From positions 23,556,875 through 23,620,874 of the forward strand of contig OZ234495.1 of NCBI GenBank assembly GCA_965153455.1: a DNA stretch of 64,000 nt. Reading direction: 5' to 3'. The notes beneath the pieces were generated by a model. That model saw only the letters and a program-made list of their open reading frames with translations. It did not search any database and had not been told where the DNA came from. This stretch comes from Sphagnum compactum. Taxonomy: Eukaryota > Bryophyta > Sphagnopsida > Sphagnales. Shown one piece after another: positions 49,950 to 60,630 of the stretch; the stretch's first letter is position 1, and every line of letters starts with the position of its first letter. Both the position numbers and the translations under genes were made by a program.

Positions 49950-52204
49950 CTTTGTAAGGACGCCTTGTAAGAACACGACCTTCAAATGGAGATAGCAATA
50001 TGTTTTATGCAGTTTTGGAACACCAAAACTCAAGAAAAAATTGTGTTAGGACCATGTGGGGGGGGTATGTGGTGCAGCAGGATTTCACAATTTGGCAGGC
50101 AGAGAGGGTTCAGAAAGAAGGCGGAGCGGGCCGGGGACGCGTGGGGAAAGACGGGGGCGGGTTTGGGTTGTTTCTTTCAGAGACCTGGCCGTCAATTGAC
50201 CCATGCCCCTTTCACGAGACTCAGTTATGGAACACCAGATATCCCCAAATGTATAGTAGTAGACTTCGACTTTCAATTTCTATTTTTTCTTGGAGACAAT
50301 GAGACAAACCGTGGCATGTAGAGCACACTACATGCAACCGTGGGTACAGACTCTTGGCTTCCGTTATGGGATGCTGTGCCGGCTGGTTAAATTGATGCAA
50401 TACACCTGCACATTGCAGGGAGGCTACATAACTTGTGTCCTCAGGGGCCCAGTATTGCTCTCAATGGATGTGGTTTATTAAAAAACAATGGAGGGTTCAG
50501 ATGTTCAGACCTCAGACTTACCTATACATAGCCGCACACCTACTCAAGTCTTGTTGGCAATTGTTTAGTAATGAGGCCGTTACCAATGACCAGTTTTGAT
50601 TCTCTGAAAATTAAAAATCAGAATCAAACAGCTGGTGCTCTCAGTCATTTGAAAACCCTTAAAGGACTTTCGGTTTTCATGTGTAAAGACCTGGCAGTTT
50701 CTCTTGTGTGTGGGGTGCGGGGGTGGTATGGTAGACTAGAAGGTTCAAGAGTTTGATGCTGAATGTTTAATAAATCTTCTCCTCAGATTTTGGTATAACC
50801 ATTAAAATTTTATTAAGGTATACTTTTAATTTTTTACTTTTATTAAGTACATTTTAATAATTTCTCAAAAAAATTGAAATGTTTTTCTCATAATTATTTT
50901 GAGTGCCAAATCTTGTAGGGTATTACCAGTGTTCTCCAATTCTTGATTTCAGACGAAACCTTCAGTCCTATTTTTATTCTTTTTTTATTTTTGTGTTTGA
51001 TGGAAACTCCAATCCAGTCTTGAGAACATTTTTCGAATTTTAAAAACATCCAGTTTCAATCATTTTCACCAAGAATTTAAAGTCAATTCGATTTAATACT
51101 CAATCCGGTTCCATTTCCATAACAATTTTTTTTTGGGGTGTAATATTAATTTTTTCAACTAGTGCACACAATTCAAAATATTCATTATGTAACAATAATT
51201 ACGTACAATAAATGAAATGCAATAACTTGTCTAAAATGTAAGGCCAAATGATATATATTTAAAAGAAATACTTATTTACCCTAAAAAACCTGAAAATGTT
51301 TAAAAGGGGTAACACCCCTTCAAGTTTTAATTCAATTTTGAAAAGAAACTAATCAATCACCCAATTAGATTCTAATGGCAATTCCAACAAAATTCAAAAC
51401 CTTTAATCCAAAAACCTTAGAACCTGACATATAGCCTAAACCTGCCTAAGTTCCAGAACCTGCCAAAACTTGGGACTACAGTCTGTATATAAATGTATAT
51501 ATATGTGGTTTTCTTTTTCTGGTGGCAATAGTTTAAAGTAAAAAAAAATTAAACAGTGTGTCGTTGGCTGCCAATCCATAGGGGGCGGCTAGTCATGAAT
51601 ACTAGGGTAGCTGTGAAGTTTGTGGTACTTATGAGTAAGTATATTAGTAAAAACTTAATTGATACTCCCTCACATTTAAAATATTTCCATTTTCAAAGCA
51701 CCATACTGCAGCTGGGAATAGGGTGTGGGACACAGGTTTCAATATTAGGTGTAGACAGTATTTTAAGTAGCACATGTAATGTTTTGGGGTGCTTTTTTAA
51801 ATCAGCTATATAAGTAGCATCTGCGTGTTGGACAAGAAAGAAACTGTGGCGAAAAAAGAAAAACAATTAAATTAGTTATATTACTGCATGCAATTTTGCT
51901 CTTGACTATTGGGGAAATGTGCATTGGAAGCAGCTGGGGTCCTGGATTTAAGTGCGAAAGTCTACCTCTCAAAGTGAACAACTAATACCCAAAAAGTAGT
52001 ACCCCACGAAAAAGTTCAGTAACCAACTATTCAAGAAAAACACAAAAGACATAAATTGCAGGTCTTGAACTTTGCAAAATTCCTGTAGTAATAATAAAAC
52101 GAACTTGAAGCATTAATATGGTCTGTTTAGGAGGTCCTCCGCAGGTCATCTTAGGAATCTAATATCTTTTTATTGAATACCAAAACCTCCAAAATTCTTT
52201 AATA
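49950..52204. other. GC-richer, low-repeat stretch without a recognisable gene
   Basis: Base composition changes near 49950. A short G-rich segment at about 50055-50210 has CpG-containing words (ggcggagcgggccgggg, gacgcgtgggg). Short open frames occur on both strands but none has a domain I recognise. The part from about 50760 to 51560 is AT-rich again. No tRNA or other RNA gene was seen. Confidence 0.4.
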
Positions 52205-52715
52205 ATTAGTCGATCTAGATTGATCCATCCGGGGATCAGGTTTCTATTAGTCGATCTAGATCGATTCATTTGGGAACCACACTTTGTTAGTCAATTTAGA
52301 TTGATCCATACGGTAACCAGTTGCTGTTAGCCGATCGAGATGATTAGTTGATCTAGATCGATTCATCCGGTAATCAGTTTCTGTTAGTCGATCTAGATCG
52401 ATCCATCCGGTAACCAGTTTCTGTTAGTCTATCTAAGATGGATCCATCCGGCGGCCAATTATTTCTGTTAGGTACCTGGATCGATCTATTTGGGGACAAT
52501 TGTGTTAGTCGGTCTAGATCCATCCATCCGGGACCGGTTTCTGTTAGTCGATCCAGTCAATCTACATCGATCCGTCCGGTGACCAGTTTCTATTAGTCTA
52601 TCCACATCGATCCATCAGAGGACCCGTTTCTGTTAGTCCATCTAGCTTGATCTATTGGGGGACAAGTTTCTGTTAAACGATCTAGATCGATCCATCTGGG
52701 AACCAGTTTCAACAG
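52205..52715. repeat. Minisatellite, about 42-bp unit, roughly 13 degenerate copies
   Basis: The unit resembles gttagtcgatctagatcga followed by tccatccggtaaccagtttct. Copies start near 52207, 52248, 52287, 52329 (partial), 52345, 52386, 52428, 52470, 52505, 52546, 52594, 52637 and 52676. The core tcgatctagatcga is itself palindromic. Copies differ by substitutions and small indels, so the array is not recent. It lies 0.9 kb before the candidate TATA box of the WIP gene. Confidence 0.9.
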
Positions 52716-53634
52716 AAATTGTATAAGGAGTAATTTTCAGAGTTTGCAGCCATGAGTACTGTTAGTCCATATTGCGCTGCAGCAGCCTGTTTGTCAAGTC
52801 TAGTAATCCTTGGACTAATTATTATTACCAATCACAAGGTGATGTCGATCAATATTGCGATCTGATCTGATTCTTGCATGCAACCTCGTTTCTGCACTAA
52901 AATAATCAAACCAGGCATAGTTCACTAGACTGTACGATGATTTTAAAATTATATTCATGCGGTGCAGTAGCACATCAAAGAGTTTGCGTCACCAGCTCAC
53001 AGGGTAAACAAAAACACACCTCGCGGCCGGGGTAACCGACATATATAACATCACTCTACATGAACTCATACCAAACCATATAATACTTACTTACATAAGA
53101 AAGTCATCTGCTGTCATCTTTGCACATTTTTACAAAAGGCAAGAAACAGAGAAAGATTATCAATAGTGGTGTGGATCATCACCACATTGCCAAGAGACTG
53201 ATGTTGAGAAACAAAATCACTTGAATCACTTTACCGAAATGAATGTACAAGCTGCTCATGGTGGTACCAAAATCTGGGAACCAGTACCCAGCTTGTCCTA
53301 GAAAAATAGAATTGCACTGTCAAAGGATGAGCAGGAGAAAATTTAGGAAAAATCAAGTGCACACAGAGAACACACCGCAGCTTAATTAGATAGCCAGCTG
53401 CATCCCAAGACACCCGGATGTTCTGCTGCTGCACAAAGTTACCACCAGCCGGGACCACATGTATGACGCATGCGAGATTGATTCCGTCCCCTCCCTCCTC
53501 CATCAACATGTGATCCGCACGCCTGGGAAACGTGGGTCCGTTCGGCTCAGTGTCCAGTTATACGGGAATTAGAAGCTTTACTTTAGCCAACTCGACAAAC
53601 CACGAGCAATAGGGAAGGCAGAGGAATTACGGCG
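52716..53634. other. Upstream flank of the WIP gene, no gene recognised
   Basis: This is mostly single-copy-looking sequence between the minisatellite and the candidate TATA box. A 92-codon open frame on the minus strand (53231-53509) includes GGNFVQQQNIRVSWDAAGYL but matches no family I know. The last 150 bases are GC-richer and are the likely proximal promoter. Confidence 0.35.
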
Positions 53635-53642
53635 TATAAATA
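53635..53642 (+). promoter_or_regulatory. Candidate TATA box for the WIP gene
   Basis: TATAAATA lies in a GC-rich setting (ggcg before, cgtcgggg after) on the gene's strand. It is 1.08 kb before the ATG at 54721 and 1.7 kb before the ATG at 55358. A CT-rich run (ttttcttttcttttcttt) at about 53806-53823 would lie in the leader, as is common in plant genes. The long leader implied may hold an intron. This is inferred from sequence context only. Confidence 0.35.
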
Positions 53643-54720
53643 CGTCGGGGGGACAATGGGTGGGTGGAATGCGGCTAAACCAGGGCCAATGAGAAGTCGT
53701 AGTACTCGTCAATTCGACCACCTCGCCAAGCAGTGCGGATTAATGTATGTGTGCACGGCCTTTTCTCAATCACATCGCCGTTGGTTCCTTGGCGCTCCAC
53801 GCCCTTTTCTTTTCTTTTCTTTGTGTGTGCGCGGTGTGTTGTTTTTCCGCTTGCTAAACATAGAAAGTGGTTGCCCTTTCTGTTTTCGACGGCGACGGCT
53901 ACCTGGTGACTAGAGACTAGGACTCGCGCCCACCATTAGGACTGTGAACTCCTTAAGACTTCAGGTCCACTCCTACAAGTGCATCGGAAAAAAGACAGAC
54001 CTTAAAGGTCGGACTTTTGGAGGAATCTCGTGTTGGAGGCCTTAAAGGCAGCGGTGCCGTCCAGTGATTGAATGAATGACATGGCGGTTGCCTTGCAACT
54101 CACTCTTATTGGTTTCGGTGGTGAAGATAGCTGCTTCGGGCAAGGCGATCGGTTGCAAGAGAGCACCGACAACTTGGGTGTGGGGTTCGGTTTCTTCCCG
54201 CGTTTCTTCTCCTGATCTTGTGAATATAGTTAGCTGCTGCGGCTAGCTTGGATTTTGGAGTGCCAGAAATGCAGATGGGAGATAAGTCGGTAGCAATCTC
54301 ACAAAGAGATGGTGTGGAAGGCAAGCAGTTGCTCGATTTGATGTTTGTTGAAGCTCTGCACATGATTTGCGGCTGATGACGGAATGATTCGGATGCCAGA
54401 AGAAGTCGAGTCATTGATTTGAACAAGCAGTGGATGTGATAAACTTGCAGGCAGGTGATCAAGAGTCCCTGGTTTCCTTGTTGAAGATTTTCACTCAGAG
54501 TTCGTGTTGGCTCGAAGAGTTAAAGAACTGCGCCGGGTGTTCTAGCTTCTAATATGCACATATCTTACCTTCTGAATGCTGGCGGCAAGCGCAAGAACTT
54601 AACTGTTTGCTCGATCCGACTTACAGCAGCGACCGAGGTATCCCTGGTGTAAGGTGTCCGCTCGAGGATTCGGGAAAGGGCTTTCGTGCAGAGAACGATC
54701 ATCAGCTGGAGGAAGTTGCA

Positions 54721-54990
54721 ATGAGCTGGACGTGTAACCATGAGCAGGGCGCGTCAGTTCCAGTGCCACAATCTTTGAGCTCCATACGTCATGCCCAACC
54801 GGTACAAGCTTTCTGTGAAGAATGGTGGCAGTTTCAGCCTGATACAAGTGCGCGATGGCCCACTCATGTTGGCGCCATCGACCCTTTCACTGACATGAGT
54901 TTGTGGCCCAGCGGCACAACCACATCAACCCGCCTCAATTCTGACATATCTACTGCACCTGACTCGCCGAGTACCTGTACTATATCCAGG
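54721..54990 (+). CDS. Possible 5' coding exon of the WIP gene
   Basis: An ATG at 54721 opens a frame that runs to a stop at 55024-55026. It lies about 370 bases before the next open frame, on the same strand, in the same GC-richer island. The peptide is rich in W, P, S and T (EEWWQFQ, ARWPTHVGAIDP), like the variable N-termini of WIP proteins, but has no domain I recognise. A good donor context, CAGG followed by gtgcgt, lies at 54990/54991 in phase 0. A plausible phase-0 acceptor is the cag ending at 55534, after a T-rich tract. Joining these exons would give about 425 residues and skip residues 1-59 of the 55358 start. Published angiosperm WIP genes usually have two exons, so this may instead be an upstream ORF in the leader. 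A transcript would decide. Confidence 0.35.
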
Positions 54991-55357
54991 GTGCGTGCAC
55001 AAGACATCCGCTGGATTCCATCCTAAATTTCGTCTTGAACTGTTTCGTAGTTGCCAGCTTCAATTAGCTTTCTTGGTGGATTTAATTTGGGCGTGCGCGT
55101 GCTGAGTGAAATCTGATAGATCTACTAAGAACTGGCTGACAAACACCTCGATGACTGAAAGGTTGAACACTCCTACGAGGTCGACTCATGGAATTCAATA
55201 TATCGTTCATGTAGCAGTCGCCGATCTCATGGTGGCAGCTGCATATGAACAAGAAATTGTTACATAAGTTGAAAGGTCAGCAGCGGATTGATGTGAACTG
55301 TGCAGCGGATTTATATACGTTTCGTAAATTGTTTCAGTCTCATGAGTCCGAAGAAAA

Positions 55358-56706
55358 ATGACATGTGCTGTTCGCAACAATCTAGATTGTCTCATTGGCA
55401 ACATCCCGCTGGCTTCATCATGCGAGCCGGCGCAGAATTCTGCGGTCATTACTAATTGCAGCATGAGTTTTAGGGGTTTCGCGACTTATCAAAATACTGA
55501 TGTTGGTATATTCCTGCGTGATATTTTTGAGCAGTTTCACCCTCTGGACCACCCACATACGTGCAGCTGTTTACGGCATTCTAAGATTCAGCACTTTTAT
55601 GAGAAAGATCAAAGGCTGTATAACCGCCAACGTTCTTGTGAGTCCGAAGCTGGAACGTCTCCTCTTCAACGGTCGCTACCTTTCTTAAGCCTCAGTCCTC
55701 CCACAGCAGATGATCGAGGACCGGATGTCGAAGATCTCCAAGCGCAAAGGTGCTATCCCGCGGCTCGACCTGCAGCTGAGCTTGTACCTGCAGCTCCGGA
55801 TTCTAATGCATGTCGTGAGTATTGTGACGACAACGATGTGACAGTGGCACTTCACATCGGACCTCCTTCCTCTCATGATGCCTGCATGGAAGGCGCCACA
55901 CAGCGAGATGGATCATCCGGGCACCTGCTCACTGACACTGAGTTCAAAGACAGCGCTCACATCACTGAGGGAGTCGGTCGGCTGCTGCTTTCAGAAGGTC
56001 AATATTGGATTCCCACATCGGCTGAGATTCTTGTGGGGCCTACGCAATTCTCCTGTCACGTTTGCAGCAAGACTTTCAACCGTTACAATAACCTGCAGGT
56101 TCGCAATCAAAATTAGTTCGATCATTTGGCTTGTGATTGCCATAATCTTAATCCGGTCAATGACAATTCATGTTAGCCTGATATGGTTGAGGCTGAAGTA
56201 GATGCCTGCTGGCTATGATCGTCGTACACGGAACCAACGTGGTTTAATGTACGTCTTTGCAGATGCATATGTGGGGGCATGGATCACAGTACAGGAAAGG
56301 ACCTGAATCATTGCGAGGCACACAACCCACAGCGATACTTCGTCTTCCGTGCTACTGTTGTGCGCTAGGATGCCGAAACAACATCGCGCACCCTCGATCC
56401 AAGCCACTGAAGGACTTCCGCACCCTGCAGACGCATTACAAGAGGAAGCATGGAATCAAGCCCTTCGTGTGTCGCAAATGCAGTAAGACCTTTGCCGTTC
56501 GTGGCGACTGGCGGACCCACGAGAAGAACTGCGGAAAGCTGTGGTACTGCACCTGTGGTTCGGACTTCAAGCACAAACGCTCCCTCAAAGACCACATTAG
56601 AGCTTTCGGCAATGGCCATGCTACGCATGGTGGTCTGGACTCCTGCGAGGATGAGTACGACCCTGCCGTGTCAGAAGATGACGCTGATCATGATGTCTCA
56701 GGATAG
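55358..56706 (+). CDS. WIP: WIP-domain C2H2 zinc-finger transcription factor (TT1/NTT/DOT5 family), two exons
   Basis: Exons are 55358-56098 and 56263-56706. The 164-base intron starts gt after CTGCAG and ends ttgcag, and it splits the first zinc finger exactly between LQ and MHMWGH. The joined product is 394 residues. Residues 217-219 read WIP in [17 protein letters not shown], followed by four fingers: C2H2 at 233-253, a divergent finger from C277 (CYCCALGC) to about H310, a C2HC finger at 317-337 ([14 protein letters not shown]), and one from C343 to H366. The N-terminal half has the family landmarks LSLSP (110-114, EAR-like) and VTVALHIG (161-168), plus an acidic tail after 373. Known WIP proteins are nuclear transcription regulators acting in seed-coat pigmentation, transmitting tract, root tip and vein patterning; which role applies cannot be told here. 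The zinc-finger half is intact and reads as functional. The ATG at 55358 is the first in this frame after a stop at 55343, but the N-terminus may come from an upstream exon instead. Confidence 0.9.
56099..56262 (+). other. WIP gene intron inside zinc finger 1
   Basis: It has gt-ag ends and a T-rich stretch before the acceptor (gtacgtctttgcag). Reading through it gives stops after a few codons. Removing it restores the unbroken [21 protein letters not shown] sequence that is nearly invariant in the family. The position agrees with the known conserved intron of WIP genes. Confidence 0.9.
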
Positions 56707-58700
56707 AATAATCTATGGACCTTCGTCTATGCAGCTTGTCCCGTAAGACATTCATGCAGCAACCTCTTCAAGTACCAAAAGGATTCCAGCCCTCTTTCAA
56801 AGAACCATGCACCATGTGGTACCACATATTACAAGCATATAGAACTGTCGACTCACACTGCTGCTAGCAGCTGAAACAGATCAGCTACTGGAATTGTAAG
56901 CCATATTCTTAAGGTATGTCACGTTTCACAATTACAGGTCGTGTTGCAAATCTCAATACAATCCAGAACTGCAAATTGAGCTAAACAGTGCGGTTCCCAG
57001 TCTGGTGCAAGTCCTCTTCCATGTGCGTATTTGATCTTAGCAGTGTGAGATTTCTCGTTGTGGCTATGTTTGAGCTCTGAGGGACAAAGCAGCTGGAAGG
57101 CCCACGAGGTCCTCGATACGATTATCTTTGTCACAAATTACTTGTGCATAGCAGAAACTTCGAATTTCGAAATCTTGCAGCTATACAAACCCTACTCTAG
57201 GTACCTTTGATTAGGTGATCAGTTCCATTCAGTAATGCCAGATCTCAACCAGCTTGCCCGGGGCTTGAATATATTACAAACAAACTCAGGAGTTCAAGTA
57301 GAGCACTAGTAGTACCATCTATAGTTCCGCTATAAAATACCTGGAGATCAATGAATGAACGGTTTACGCTTCATACATATGTGACGGTTTCAAGGGTTAA
57401 AGGTCGGCAATGAAAAGCTAGCAATTCCAGAGTACACAGCTCTAGAATTATAGCTGCAGCAGCTACATATCTTGGCCGTTTTACCCAAACAATTCCGTAT
57501 CAACTGGAGATTGATGTTCATGTGTATATTCTAGTCTGTTGAATGCTGGATTCAGATCAGTACCCAGCTGTCTGACTTTTTAGAAAGTCCGCAGACACGT
57601 TGTTCATGCAGGACCAGCAGCTGCTGATCATCTGCGTCACTAACTTGTCTTGCGGTTACACTGCTCTAGTGTTCTCTGTGACGGAGACAGATAAGTGCTC
57701 ACAATTTATATATGCATTCAGCAGAGTTTCCAGAGTTCCTGCAGTGATCTCTGTAATTAGCGTTTCTACCGAACTCCGTTAGCTAATGATCTCTGTGGCT
57801 GGTGGGGGCATAGTAACGGCGGCTAGATCAGTACTCACGTTGTTCACATGAAGTTGATGGTCTGATGGTCCTTGTGAGTGAGAATATACTCATTATCGGG
57901 TTATGACCACACTCATTTGCCTTGTGAACTCCATTTTAGTTTTGCTGGAACGTACTGGTACATGTGTAGCTCAGCTCGATTACCATCGAAGTGGAATTCG
58001 AGTGAAGTTTTCTCTGCAATCTTGAGCATATAATCTATTTCATGTTCTTGTTAGGTAGGGTCTTCTACTGGTGTCCCCTTGAGGCTTGGACCCAAGATAG
58101 ATTTGCAGTGATGGAAATTGTGTCCAGACATTTTCAAACTTCAGCTTGGCTTCGACAGTGAGTTTATAACATGTTCATATTAGCTAATCTTCAGGAGTCT
58201 GGGTAATTGGTTCTAATTTTTCTGCATACTGATGATCAGTGTTGGAATTTAATCTCGAGTGATGCATAAATTTCAAGACACTTAAAAATTGTTGTGCGCA
58301 GGTCTTGAGTGCAGTTGTAATTGGTTTGGTGATCTTGAGACTGTATTAGACCAAGACTTGCGCAAATTTCTTAGATTTCCTAGCTAATCTAAATTGATTT
58401 GAGTTGAAGGAATTGAGACACGTGGTCTCTGAGATTGTTGCGGCAACATTTATAATCTAGAAACATAAATATATGCCTTCCAAAATTGTTTGCACTTTTC
58501 TTTGATCTGTTCTTGATAATTAGCTCTGCATATTGCGCACCATCAGCTGTGCTTGCTGCAAAGACTATACTGTACTCTGAGTTTGTTCTCAAAAGTTTCT
58601 GGCTGCCCTTGATCACCACTTGGTGTTAGGCTTTATTGAGAATCATTGAGAATATATTCACTTGCACATTCATCCTGATAAATGAATTCCAATTTGAAAT
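56707..58700. other. 3' flank of the WIP gene, no further gene recognised
   Basis: The composition stays moderate and not obviously repetitive to about 58700, so part of this is probably 3' UTR and downstream intergenic DNA. No strong polyadenylation signal stands out near the stop codon. The short open frames on both strands lack any recognisable domain. Confidence 0.4.
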
Positions 58701-60235
58701 GAATCATTTGTACACAAAATTTTGATCTATATACAATTTTGGACGTTATATTTTTAGTCTAAGTGATGAAAATCTTGATCCATGGATATTGAAAAATTAA
58801 AAGATCATGAAGAGGATATTAGTTTTTTTTGGGGAAAATAGCGCCTCTTTTCAACCATTCAAATGTTGTTATATTGATGACGAAGCCTTACATCAAGGAA
58901 AATGTTAATCTGTGTGCAATTTAGGGGAAGCCAACTATTTGTGAATAACTTAATTCTTTTGGTCCTTGCATTTAAATACTAGTAATTAAAGCTGGTGCTG
59001 TATATAAGGATCCTGAAATTCTGAGTTTTGAAAAGCCTATATCTCTCTAATCTCCATGATCTAATTTGAATTTTTGCTTCTGACATGTATGCAAACACAA
59101 GTTGATCACGTACCTGCATATAATTCTCCTTGGCAGGTAATTCAGATATGATTATGTGCCCAGGATGGGTCACCACAGTTACCTATTGGGAACCAAATCT
59201 CCAAGGGATAAAGCAAGTGGGATGGCCCCCAACAAGGAGAATATGAATAAATTGAATAATGAACAGTTTTTTGAAATAGGATGCATTACTTGCAAAAGTT
59301 TCAATGTTCAAGATTTGATGCAAATCGAGAGTCTTTTGGCATATTTAAAGCATTCAAACTTTTGAATAGATTTTTTTTTTCAAAGATTTAAAAAATCAAA
59401 TCAAATGTGCATCATTCATTTTCAAAGTTGAATAGGATTTTAACATTGTTGATTAAAAGAGAAAAATGATTATTAAATTGATGATTTTTTTTCATAACAC
59501 ATATGAGAACATTTGGTCAAAACATGATTTTTAGCTTTAAAAATTAAAAATTTTAGGATGTGATTTAAAGTCATTCATTTTTATTTGGTAAACAGCATGA
59601 ATGCATAATCTACATGATATAGGATCAAGACATAGTCAAAAAATATTTATATTTAACAAACAACATGGTAACTAGGTATGAAAGGTAGAAAATTTAGATT
59701 TATAAATTAACACATGAATGTTGCATGTCGCATGTAGTCCTTGAAAAAAAACTTTAAAACTTTGGTACTCTTAGCTCTTTTGATTATGTTTGCACCTTCA
59801 TGCTAGTTATGGTCTTGTGCCCCTAATTAAAGTATCAAGGTGAAGCATGTTAAAGTAGGTCAAAAAACTAGTCCATAAAGATTAAAAACAAAATTATGTG
59901 ACACTTGTAGATTAAAAAATAGCTGATGCCTAATGAGATTGATCTTTTCAATTACATGCTTGTGTATCAAATGTGATATGGAAAAAGTTTAGAAGTTCAA
60001 AAATTCAATTTTTTTAAAAAAAATTTGCTTTCCATATATTAAATGTAAAAATTGCCATATTTTTCAAATTGCACAAAATAACCTTTTCCATATTCATGAA
60101 GAACAATTGTGAAATACAAAGATATGATGCACATTTATTGAATGTTTAAGGCATGTTTCACCATGTTCCAAACACAAAATGCATTTTGTAGACATATAGA
60201 AAATAGATTGGGCATAAGCATTCTTGGGTAGACTC
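58701..60235. other. AT-rich intergenic DNA, no gene
   Basis: Only one short plus-strand frame (59156-59365) stands out, without a recognisable domain. Confidence 0.5.
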
Positions 60236-60630
60236 ACTAGGAATGTCACCCCTTCATTTTAATAGACTTATCAAAAAAATTTAAATCATAGGAAACACTT
60301 AAATGATTCGGCTTTTTATTAGATTTTTTTAATGATTACATTAACTAGGTTGTATAGAGTTTGAATATTTAATGAGATAAAAAATATAGTATATTTTGAT
60401 GTTCCTAATAAATGCATTTAAGAATAATTTCAGGAATGTTATAAGGTTTCCTTTCCTTGAACTTTTTGGTTAGGAATAGAAGTTTGAAACATAATTTAGT
60501 TTTTTTGTTTTGAAATAATTTTCATAAGAAGGCATTCTATTTGAATTTTTTGTTATGTAATTAATTGAGTAGGTATAATTTAGTTATGAATTTCCAAAGT
60601 TTAGGAAGGTGATCATGAAAAGGGCTATTA
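60236..60630 (+). repeat. Dispersed repeat, copy 2
   Basis: It aligns with 1205-1610 from actaggaatgtcacc to atcatgaaaagggc. Neither copy shows target duplications or terminal repeats that I can define. Confidence 0.7.

Noticed and set aside
49986-50321. 111-codon plus-strand frame over the CpG-rich patch
   Set aside because: All frames on both strands are open here because of the base composition. The translation resembles no family.
53231-53509. 92-codon minus-strand frame upstream of the WIP gene
   Set aside because: No recognised domain, no clear splice pattern and no supporting paralogue in the window.
54106-55464. Minus-strand frames of 80-118 codons opposite the WIP gene
   Set aside because: They are shadows of the GC-richer gene region and show no domain of their own.
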